NCBI GenBank assembly: GCA_905221605.1
Contig: CAJNDS010001413.1
Location: 437,501-501,500 of the forward strand
Direction of reading: 5' to 3'
DNA: 64,000 nt
From: Symbiodinium natans
Lineage: Eukaryota > Sar > Dinophyceae > Suessiales > Symbiodiniaceae
Below are positions 56,618-64,000 of the stretch, piece after piece; position 1 is the first letter of the stretch; every line of letters starts with the position of its first letter. Both the position numbers and the translations under genes were made by a program. The notes below the pieces were generated by a model. That model was not told where the DNA came from. It did no database searches and saw nothing but the letters and a program-made list of their open reading frames with translations.

Positions 56618-56904
56618 TACGGGGGCAACCGAAAGGGAACAGGGAAAGAAACCAACCCTCAACAGTCGCCTATATGGATTTCCCAGATCGAACCAGAAAC
56701 AAGAACACCCACCCCTAAGGGGACAGGATAAGGGAGAAGGGACGGGACTACTCCAACCCGTTAAACCCAACCCCAGGCGTACGTGCTTTTTCAACAAAAG
56801 CTGACGGCTCTTGGCCATCTTGAGCCATAAAGGATTTCCGGGTACGTTGACCCTTCCAACACCCAACACTAACTCCTTTCTACAATACCAGTTGCAGCTC
56901 CGCA
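56618..56904 (-). repeat. 5' LTR
   Basis: 287 bp. On the minus strand it runs from TGCGGAGCTGCAACTGG to GGTTGCCCCCGTA. It differs from the other copy at two sites (near 56785-56791). About 72 bp in, it contains CCTTTATGGCTCAAG, entered as a spliced-leader-like sequence. Confidence 0.93.
56819..56833 (-). promoter_or_regulatory. Spliced-leader-like sequence inside the LTR
   Basis: Minus strand CCTTTATGGCTCAAG matches the last 15 bases of the dinoflagellate spliced leader (CCATTTTGGCTCAAG) at 13 positions, in the sense direction of the element; the same is at 48252-48266 in the 3' LTR. An ATG follows at once (ATGGCCAAGAGCC) and opens a 115-codon frame (56818-56474) that crosses the primer site and overlaps the main start, so it could act as an upstream ORF. 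Confidence 0.4.
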
Positions 56905-57700
56905 CCCGAAACCCTAAAAACCCTAAACCCTAAAAACCCGAAAAGTCCCTAAACCCTAAGAACCCTAAACCCTAAGACCCTAACCCCTGAAAGCCATCCC
57001 TAAGCACCCTAAACCAAAAAGCCCTAAACCCGAAAATCCCTAAACCCTAAAACCCCGAATTCCTAAAAACCCTAAACTTGAAAATCCTAAACCCTAAAAA
57101 CCCTAGAAACCCTAAAAACCCTGAACCCAAAAAGACCTAAACCCTAAACCATAAAATTCCGCAAACCGACGAAAACCCAAAGTAAAACCCTAAACCCTGA
57201 AAATCCTAAACCCTCAAAACACGAAGACCCTAAAACCCCCAAACCGTGAAAGCCCTGGGCCCAAGCCCCTAAAGCCTAAAATCCTTAAAAGCCCTAAACC
57301 CGAAAAGCCCTCAGCACTGAAAACCCTGAACCCTTAAAAGACCCGAAAAACCCTCAACCCTAAACACCCTGAGACCCCTAAACCCGCTAAAAACCTCTAA
57401 ATAAACCTGAAACTAAACCCTAAGAACCCTAATCCCTCAACACCCCGAGAACCCTAAACCCCGAAAAGAACTAAACCCTAAACCCGAAAAAATCCTAATC
57501 CCTAGACACCCTGAACCCTGACAATCCTAAACCCTAAAACCCCGAAACGCCCTAAACCTAAAAACCCTAAACCCTAAGAACCCTGTACTGTACCCTAAAA
57601 GCCCTAAACCCAAAAAAACCTAAACCCTAAAAACCCGCAACGCTCTAAACCCTAAACGCCCTAAACCCTAGAACCCTAAACGCTTTTTAAACCCCAATAG
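56905..57700. repeat. Interstitial telomere-type array (CCCTAAA and variants)
   Basis: Nearly 800 bp of CCCTAAA words with inserted A, G or C bases (CCTAAAAACCCTAAACCC, CCCGAAAAATCCCTAAACC). No gene. The retrotransposon inserted at its left edge. Confidence 0.95.
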
Positions 57701-58085
57701 GACCCTACACCCACTGCACAAGTTGCATGCGTCTGCATTGATCGCAGAACCTAACTCTCACACCATTCACCGGTTGCTTGCATTGCAAAACAAATGCATG
57801 CAAATGCGGCGGGGCGCTCAACATTCTAACGCAATCGACGCTACGACTTATAACCCCGCTTTATTCTCTTTCGAACCCATGATGCGAGTGTTGTGTTTGC
57901 AAATGGGTGGGAGGCTAAAACACCCTAAACCCTAAACCCTACAAACCCCTAAACCCTAAAAACCCGAAGCTAAACCCAAAAAGTCCCTAAACCCTCAACC
58001 CTAAAGCCCCAAAGCCCCGGAGCCCTAAGCCAAAAAAAACAGCTAAACCCTAGAACCCCAAGAAGCCTAAAAGCTAACCCGTAGA
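57701..58085. repeat. Short unique piece then more CCCTAAA array
   Basis: 57720-57915 is unique sequence with no gene. 57915-58080 returns to CCCTAAA words (ACCCTAAACCCTAAACCC). Confidence 0.8.
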
Positions 58086-58089
58086 ATAT

Positions 58090-59400
58090 TAGTACTAAAG
58101 GTGTATTATAATGAGTGCATAAATTGCAAATGAAATGAACGAAGTGAATGAAATGCGTGAATTTAGCGCGCTCTCTTCTTTCGCTTCTTTTCATACACTA
58201 TTATTACGAGCGGGCACAGTTAATTCGCACGATAAATTCATGCATGCGTGCGTTATCTTCGTGCCCGCGTAAAAGAGAACAAGATTAGTAAAAAGCCCCT
58301 ATAAGAATACCAAGATTAAAGGGGCTTTTATAATATTATGAACGTAGTACGGGCGAACATAAGATCTTTTCACTCGCCCGGAATACTATTTTACTGGATT
58401 CTTCACTCTAATTCTCTTATTTTGCTTGTTTACTTGAGTTATAAGGAGTAAAGATATGAATGAAGCAGCCCCCGTATTATAATATTATGAGAATAAGCGT
58501 GCATTCTTTACCTTATTCTCATACTATTATAATGGGGAGAGTGAATAAGCGAGTGAAAAGAGCGCATTCACGAAGACCACCAAGATGAAGAGATTTCTAG
58601 TACTTGGAGATGGGGCTTATGGACAGGGGTGTTGTCTTCACGAACTTGGCTCACAGATCCCCTTCACGCTACAACCGCACGTTCATGCCCCAATATTAAA
58701 TGTACTAAAAGGGCGATGAATAGCGCGCCTTTTAATATATTTAAAATGGGCCCCTTTCACTCTTTATAAAGCCAATATTAAAATCATTACGGCGCGCGTG
58801 AACTGGCCCGTAATTTAATATTGGATTTCTAAAGATTGAAACCTTCATGAACGACGCTGGGGGAAAAACGCCCATTAAAACATATTAAATTCATGCGTGC
58901 CTTATAATTTAATATATTTTAACAGGGTTTTTCGTGGAGTCGCGAGTGAAGGGTGAAAGGGGTGACAGGGGTGAATGAACAAGCCAAAAGACCCCATGTT
59001 GTTCCCCCGGTTAGTACTAACTTTGACCAAGAAATCCCCCTTTCCTGTTCACCCGTGTCATCATGAGCCTGTTAACCGCACGATGAAGGAGATGAAAAAG
59101 GCCCCTTTAAAGGACTTATTATTTAGCCCTTTTTCACCCTCATTCTCCCATCCTGGCACGACTCAACAGATTAACTCCTAGAGACAGAGGTTGTTTCGTT
59201 CATGTGCTCACTGCGTTCAATTCATTCGCAGGCTCATTCATTCTCTCATTCACACACTCTTTTCACCTTGGAAATCCTATTGTAAACTCCTGGTACGCCC
59301 TTTCCCACGCTCACAAGAACACCCTTACTATGTCATGAACGCGCGCGCGCGTGAACTGACCACAGTAATACTATGATATTGGGTTCTTAGTGGCTTCGAA
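58090..59400. other. AT-rich island dense in long hairpins, organelle-like
   Basis: Successive inverted repeats: 58210-58217/58261-58268 (GCGGGCAC/GTGCCCGC, with a nested stem); 58291-58300/58320-58329 (AAAAGCCCCT/AGGGGCTTTT); 58470-58497/58512-58536 (...TATGAGAATAAG/CTTATTCTCATA...); 58688-58714/58722-58753; 58772-58792/58807-58824 (CCAATATTAAA.../...TTTAATATTGG); 58863-58934 (GAAAAAC...GTTTTTC). Base composition differs sharply from the flanks. No gene or rRNA fragment recognised. Hairpin-studded AT-rich spacer is typical of mitochondrial or plastid DNA, so a nuclear copy of organelle DNA is plausible. Confidence 0.6.
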
Positions 59401-60179
59401 ACAGAGGTTGGGTCTCACGTTGTTCTTGGTTGATAACTTCCAGGATGATACGGTTAATGGAAATACTGGGCTGGGGTAGGTTCCTTGTTAAGAGAGTTCA
59501 TGGTTGGCGGTGGTACGGTCTTTTACGAGCGGGTTAACAGGGTCTCAAGGTGTGACGGTGAACAAGACTGTGTGGAACAAGAGTGAGACCTTGAACTCGA
59601 AACTTTGCAAACCCTTGAATCCTAAACCTTGAAATCCCTAAATCTCAACATTGAGTTCGCCTTTCCACAAGGTACATATGCCATCAGACACTGCAAACCA
59701 GCAAAGGCCAGTCCGTTTTCTGGCACGGGGTCGCACGCATTTGAAGCTGACATGAAAGGTGCACACAAACTTGGTCCTGTGGGCATCTGAGCCAGACATG
59801 GCCAAAAGACAGGTGACTTCGGCTCTAGCGGAGAAGCTGTCAAGCTCCGCTACCAGAAAAAAAACAAAACAAACCCAAGCGGTTTGCACAGCCTTTCCAC
59901 GCACAAGCACAAATGTTCCGTGTGTCCTTCGACTTAGCTTTGAGGTGCCCTTCCTCCTCGCGCTTGCGGCATCCTCTGACACCGTAAAACAAAACTTGCT
60001 CCAAAAACAGCCATGCTGCTTTAGCAGACATGCAAAAGCCGAAGTTCACGTCACTCAAATCAAGCGACACCCAAGTGACCATCTTCCAAATCGTCAGCAT
60101 CCTGGAAGCAGTCTTTTGCATCCTCACGCTGCGGGGGCTTCAAAGCCCCTTCGCGCTGAAGGTCTAAAGCCCTCTTCGG
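59401..60179. other. No gene supported
   Basis: A minus frame at 59982-59638 (KLSRRTHGTFVLVRGKAVQT) and an overlapping plus frame lack motifs. A short telomere-like phrase occurs at 59610-59645. Confidence 0.35.
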
Positions 60180-61240
60180 CTCATGAGAAAGGGGCCTTCG
60201 AAGCTTCAAGGCTTCGAAGGGAGGACGAAGCCCCCTTCGTCCTCACCTTGCAAGCCTTCGAAGCCCCCCCCCCTTCGCCCCCTTCGTCTTCGATGCCTTC
60301 GAAGGTCCCCCCCTTCGTTCTCGCCTTCGTCCTCACCCTTCGAGCCTTCGAAGCCCCTCCCTCCTGCCTCGTCTTCGAAGCTTTTCGAAGCCCCTTCGTC
60401 TTCACCTCCTGTTGCCTTCAAAGCCTTCGAAGCCTTTTGGCGTGACCCTCCCAGCCTCCCTCATTTACTTCTTGTAAAGTGGGAGGAAGGGGAGAAGAAA
60501 GAAGAGATTATGTTTTAAATTATTTTTCTAGACGAGGCAGTTGGAGGAAGGGAGAAGAGAGAATGTGGAGCGGGAGGAAAGGAGAAGAGAGAAGGGAATG
60601 TATTCTAAATTCCACCGCCCTCGGAATCTTTTTTGTTTTTTTTGAATTTCATCTCTCGAAAAATTAGAGGAGAAGAGAGAAGGGAATTTATTCTAAATTC
60701 CACCCGCCTCGAATGTTCTTTTGTTGTTTTTGTTTTATTATTCGAAGATCAGAGGAGTGGAGACGAGACAGTGTTTTTGTTTCTAGAACTGGAAAGCGGG
60801 GGGATTGAGGGGGGCGCAGCTCGAGGAAGCCTTCCGAGCCCCCTTCGTCCTCACCCTTCCAAGCCTTCGGAGCCCCCCCCTTCGTCCTCGCCTTCGAAAG
60901 CCTTCCAAGCCCCCTTCGTCCTTCGTGCTCGCTTTCGAAGCCTTCGAAACCCCCCCCCCCCTTCGTCCTCGCCTTCGAAGCCTTCGAAGCCCCCTTCGTC
61001 CTCACCTTCGAAGTCTTCCAAGCCCCGCCCCCCTTCGTCCTCGCCTTCGAGCCTTCGAAGCCCCCTTTGTCCTCACCTTCGAAGCCTTCGAAGCCCTTCG
61101 TCCTCACCCTTTCGAAGCCTTCGTTCACCTTCTCGAAGCCTTCGTCCTCCCTTCAAAGCCTTCGAAGTCTTCAGACCTTCAGACCCCCCCTCCGACCCTT
61201 CGGCTTCGAAGGCTTCGAAGTTTTTTTTTGAACCGTCGCC
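60180..61240. repeat. TTCGAA-rich minisatellite, two blocks
   Basis: 60180-60450 and 60810-61225 consist of degenerate units of CCTTCGAAGCC, CCCCCTTCGTCCTC and AGCCTTCGAAG. The core TTCGAA is palindromic and recurs about 25 times. Between the blocks, 60470-60720 is G/A-rich with GGAGAAGAGAGAAGGGAA words repeated three times. Translations give Pro/Ser/Arg/Lys repeats in every frame and are not genes. Confidence 0.9.
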
Positions 61241-61669
61241 TCTTTACTACATCAGCAGCGCAGTAGGCCGTCCTTGTGGGTCTCAACACTAGAGGTGAAA
61301 CAGTCGCAGGCGCGAAAACCAAAGCAAGCACACACCAAAAACACCACCAAACACAACCACAAAAACCCGCAGCAACCCGCCAAAACCAAAAGCGCCAAAC
61401 GTCTAGGTGTCCCCCGCGCTCAGTACTCGAAGTCGTCGCAGAAATCCAGGTGTAATCAAGCAGCGCAGAGCATGCGGGGGAGTCGCAAAATGCGAGAGTT
61501 TGCCAGATCATCAAAACCACCATCATGAAGCCACTGGTGCAACGAAGGTCAGCACGGAAAGCTGTAAATCGAAGAAGGACAGCAAAGTTACCGACCAACA
61601 CGGGCAGGTACCAGGCACACAGTGGCGAAAAGGGAAGGTACAGAGTGGCCAACTTTCCCAGAGGAGAGG
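61241..61669. other. No gene supported
   Basis: Starts with a poly-T run (61220-61228) and A/C-rich words (61310-61395). A minus frame continues through from the tandem repeat but has Trp/Cys-rich, non-coding-like composition. Confidence 0.35.
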
Positions 61670-62530
61670 CAAGGCCAGCACGCGCCCCATGGTGGTCAGC
61701 CAGTGGGGACTTGTCAGCAAGAACAGCGGATGCAAGACCAGCCCAGGGCACCCCATGGTGGTCAGCCAGCGCAATCCCCGAGCAACAGCCAACACAACTT
61801 GCGGCTCTATTATTGAAGCCCGACCCAAAGTTCCCAACACCCAGGCGCACAACTGTGCTCAGTCCGGCCACATACCCAAGTAGAACCTGGGGCCGCAGTC
61901 AGCAGAGCCCTCCTAGTTTCCCAGGGAGGAAGCCTGCGAGTAGCAACAGCTACCGATTCCGAGGGGAAAGACTACCAGACAGCAGTCAAACCCTTACTCT
62001 GGCCCGCAGCAAGAGGAAAGGCCAGCACGCGCCCCATGGTGGTCAGCCAGTGGGGACTTGTCAGCAAGAACAGCGGATGCAAGACCAGCCCAGGGCACCC
62101 CATGGTGGTCAGCCAGTGGAGCAACCCCGAGCAACAGCCAACACAACTTGCGGCTCTATTATTGAAGCCCGACCCAAAGTTCCCAACACCCAGGCGCACA
62201 ACTGTGCTCAGTCCGGCCACATACCCAAGTAGAACCTGGGGCCGCAGTCAGCAGAGCCCTCCTAGTTTCCCAGGGAGGAAGCCTGCGAGTAGCAACAGCC
62301 ACCGATTCCGAGGGGAAAGACTACCAGACAGCAGTCAAATCCTTAGAGGAAAGGCCGGTGGTCAGCCAGTGGGGACTTGACAGCAAGAACAGTCCAGGGC
62401 ACCCCATGATGGTCAGCCAGTGGAGCAACCCCGAGCAACAGCCAACACAACTTGCGGCTCTATTATTGAAGCCCGACCCAGAGTTTCCAACTGTGCTCAG
62501 TTCGACCACATACCCAAGTAGAACCTGTGC
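61670..62530. repeat. 347-bp tandem repeat, about 2.6 copies
   Basis: GGCCAGCACGCGCCCC at 61673 recurs at 62020. A third, internally deleted copy starts near 62345. Each unit holds an inner doublet of CCATGGTGGTCAGCCAG and ends ACATACCCAAGTAGAACCTG. Frames on both strands repeat with it (for example the minus segment LGVGNFGSGFNNRAASCVG). It adjoins a coding-like exon at 62540-62749 whose 3' end is part of the unit. Confidence 0.88.
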
Positions 62531-62749
62531 CTGACAGCCTCCGCCCAGGCCTTCAAGGCCTCCGACGACCGTGGACTTGGGGTCTTGGAGGTCCACTGCA
62601 TATTTGGTTGCAGGGCACGTGAGCAGCTGATATGCATGACCGGCGAGAAAAGCCACCATGGCTGCAGAAGACTTAAAAGCTTGCAAAAGCGCTTCCGACC
62701 AGTCGTCTGGGTCGAAGTAACACAGTATGGCCGGAAGCTGCAACAGCAA
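62510..62749 (-). CDS. Hypothetical protein exon
   Basis: A minus exon with coding-like composition: LQLPAILCYFDPDDWSEALL, QAFKSSAAMVAFLAGHAYQL, then ATKYAVDLQDPKSTVVGGLE and GGCQAQVLLGYV. It then runs into the 347-bp tandem unit, which suggests that the exon end was caught in the local duplication. No family recognised. Confidence 0.35.
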
Positions 62750-63434
62750 AGAAAAAATCAGTAATGTACTGGGCAGTCAGAAACCCGTACTCGACCAAAG
62801 ATGCGAAGGTTCGAGAGTTTGAAAGGCAGTTCCGCGGGCAGTTGGCACACGCATGAAAGCGACGAGCTACAAGTCACTCGGCACTCGGCAGGCACTGACG
62901 GAGGGATTCCAATACCACTACGTATGAGGAAGGCGCGAAATCTGGACTAGCTGCGAGAAGCAGAGCGGCTCCTCACGGAAGCTTTGGTCATGAAGCGCGC
63001 CGTCTTCGAAAAGGCTCCAAACGGTCAGTGGCTGTGACTCTGGCCACTTCTAATTGTTGTGGTTTCTTTTCATTTCGAATGGAATTGAATGCAACACATT
63101 ATTATTGTTCAAAATCGTGCTTGTCTTGAAATGTCATGTCGTGTTCGAACACATCAAGCATGACACTCTCTCCACTAAGCAACATGCATTCTGCTCACAT
63201 CACTCGCTCACGTTCGAATCTTTTCACGTGGTGGGGAAACAGTACCGAGCACGGCTGGTTGGATCTCGATCCCTCCTGTAAGACCCAAGACTGTTGTTGA
63301 GTCTCGAAAAGTCCTGTGAGACACAGAGCTCCTTTCCCCTTCGAGAGGAAAATGTTAGCTAACTCACTACCTCTCACAGGTTCAACCTAAGTGTGACGGC
63401 CTGAACAGGATACTCATCAGGTTCAGACGACAGG
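62750..63434. other. No gene seen
   Basis: AT-moderate sequence without coding signal on either strand. It may be an intron between the exon at 62749 and the one at 63435. Confidence 0.35.
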
Positions 63435-63680
63435 TCAAGAAGTTTCTGGCTGTCGCTGAGAGCTTGACGAGGCAGCTTCACCCGGTTGCTCCAAGTCAGG
63501 TTCAGGGTTCACAAACTGCCACTGAGACTGAAGAGCTGCAGCAGCCTCTCGTTGCTGCATCTCACGGTCTGCCATGAGATCGTCCAATACCTCAGCCACC
63601 CTCACGAGGGAATCCATATTCAAAGAGTGAAGCCACACTCGAAAATCATTTAGCTGATCTCGTGTCAACGACCGCGCCAT
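63435..63680 (-). CDS. Small acidic hypothetical protein
   Basis: The ATG at 63680 gives 81 codons: MARSLTRDQLNDFRVWLHSL, a helix NMDSLVRVAEVLDDLMADRE, a Gln/Ala stretch, and an acidic Pro/Ser tail (NPEPDLEQPGEAASSSSQRQ). The frame stays open upstream to about 63860 through hydrophobic text (ALLCVMTVLLVCLMHTGSS), so a longer membrane-anchored form is possible. No known family. The rest of the window to 64000 shows nothing. Confidence 0.4.
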   Translation of the reverse strand: MARSLTRDQLNDFRVWLHSLNMDSLVRVAEVLDDLMADREMQQREAAAALQSQWQFVNPEPDLEQPGEAASSSSQRQPETS

Positions 63681-64000
63681 GAAGAGTGCTGAAAAAGGTA
63701 AAGTGGCGAGAAGAGCAATACTCGAGCCTGTATGCATCAAGCAGACAAGCAAAACTGTCATCACACAAAGTAAGGCCCGCGCTAACAAGGGTCCCTGATT
63801 GCAACACGCTCGCTGAGCTGCCTGGTCCCTTCCCGGATACTGCCACAACCTCTTGTGCACACGGAGTCATCTCCTGACATAGTTGCGAAAACTCTCACAT
63901 TAGTATACAAGGGTGGCGGGGGTGGGTTTTTCAAAAATGATCTATCAGCCTCTAAGAGCACTTTCCGGGCATCCTGCCCCTCGAGAGGTCCCGCTGCGAC

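Larger units (their letters stand above)
48046..56909 (-). mobile_element. Complete LTR retrotransposon, giant gag-like ORF, no pol seen
   Basis: The element proper is 48051-56904 (8,854 bp), flanked by the 5-bp direct duplication CCCGA. Identical-ended 287-bp repeats bound it in direct orientation. On the coding (minus) strand each begins TG and ends TA. Just inside the 5' LTR is a primer-binding site, and just before the 3' LTR a polypurine tract, so all structural signals of a replicating LTR element are present. Two differences between the LTRs mean a recent insertion. The interior is one long coding region (56550 to 48708) split by five single-base frame changes. It has WW, S1-like, MLLE, SAM-like and CCCH domains but no visible reverse transcriptase, RNase H, integrase or protease. 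I infer a non-autonomous element mobilised by a pol-bearing relative, probably Copia-type by its half-tRNA primer. It sits in a degenerate CCCTAAA array. Confidence 0.93.

Noticed and set aside
48051-56904. The element as a Gypsy or endogenous-virus type
   Set aside because: There is no envelope-like or polymerase gene, and the primer site is of the half-tRNA type known from Copia-like elements.
60183-61292. Pro/Ser/Arg-rich frames of 100-220 codons
   Set aside because: Products of the TTCGAA minisatellite; every frame on both strands is equally open.

Overview
The window reads as nuclear DNA of a photosynthetic protist, most likely a dinoflagellate. Reasons seen in the sequence: (i) introns bounded by GC-AG and GA-AG as well as GT-AG; (ii) many degenerate arrays of the plant/alveolate-type telomere word CCCTAAA/TTTAGGG; (iii) a predicted plastid-lumen protein with a signal peptide followed by a twin-arginine-like lumen signal; (iv) every gene I can recognise lies on the minus strand, matching the long unidirectional gene blocks of dinoflagellates; (v) low gene density with many simple repeats. 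The species cannot be named from sequence alone.

Layout. 1-1110: GC-rich tandem repeats. 1.4-14.4 kb: gene block, all minus strand: class 3 lipase (1416-2144), calpain core fragment (2860-3158), plastid-lumen protein (about 5600-6710), coiled-coil protein (8207-9259), organellar class I release factor (9554-about 10810), PDZ-domain exons (about 11430-14355). 14.4-18.3 kb: CA/GC microsatellite, a 795-bp tandem repeat built from telomere-like words, and a 180-bp tandem of nested palindromes. 18.3-41.7 kb: sparse minus-strand exons, of which only a polysaccharide deacetylase-like protein (24523-25746) and a protein with a dinoflagellate-type C-terminal tryptophan/glycine domain (30331-about 31180) are convincing. 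41.8-48 kb: telomere-like arrays, foldback elements and AT-rich simple repeats.

The main feature is 48046-56909: a structurally complete LTR retrotransposon on the minus strand. It has 287-bp LTRs (99.3% identical by eye), a 5-bp target duplication (CCCGA), a primer-binding site matching the anticodon loop of initiator tRNA-Met, and a polypurine tract. Its 8.3-kb interior holds one very long coding region (about 2,600 codons), broken by five single-base frame changes, all in the same direction and all placeable in or next to short base runs. No reverse transcriptase, integrase or protease is visible. It encodes RNA-binding and adaptor domains: WW, S1-like, PABC/MLLE, a SAM-like segment and six CCCH zinc fingers. 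I regard it as a giant gag-type, apparently non-autonomous element that has captured host mRNA-metabolism domains, and it is the best candidate for something undescribed.

56.9-64 kb: interstitial telomeric arrays, an AT-rich island packed with long hairpins (58.2-58.95 kb) that resembles organellar DNA, a TTCGAA-rich minisatellite, a 347-bp tandem repeat, and two short minus-strand coding exons.
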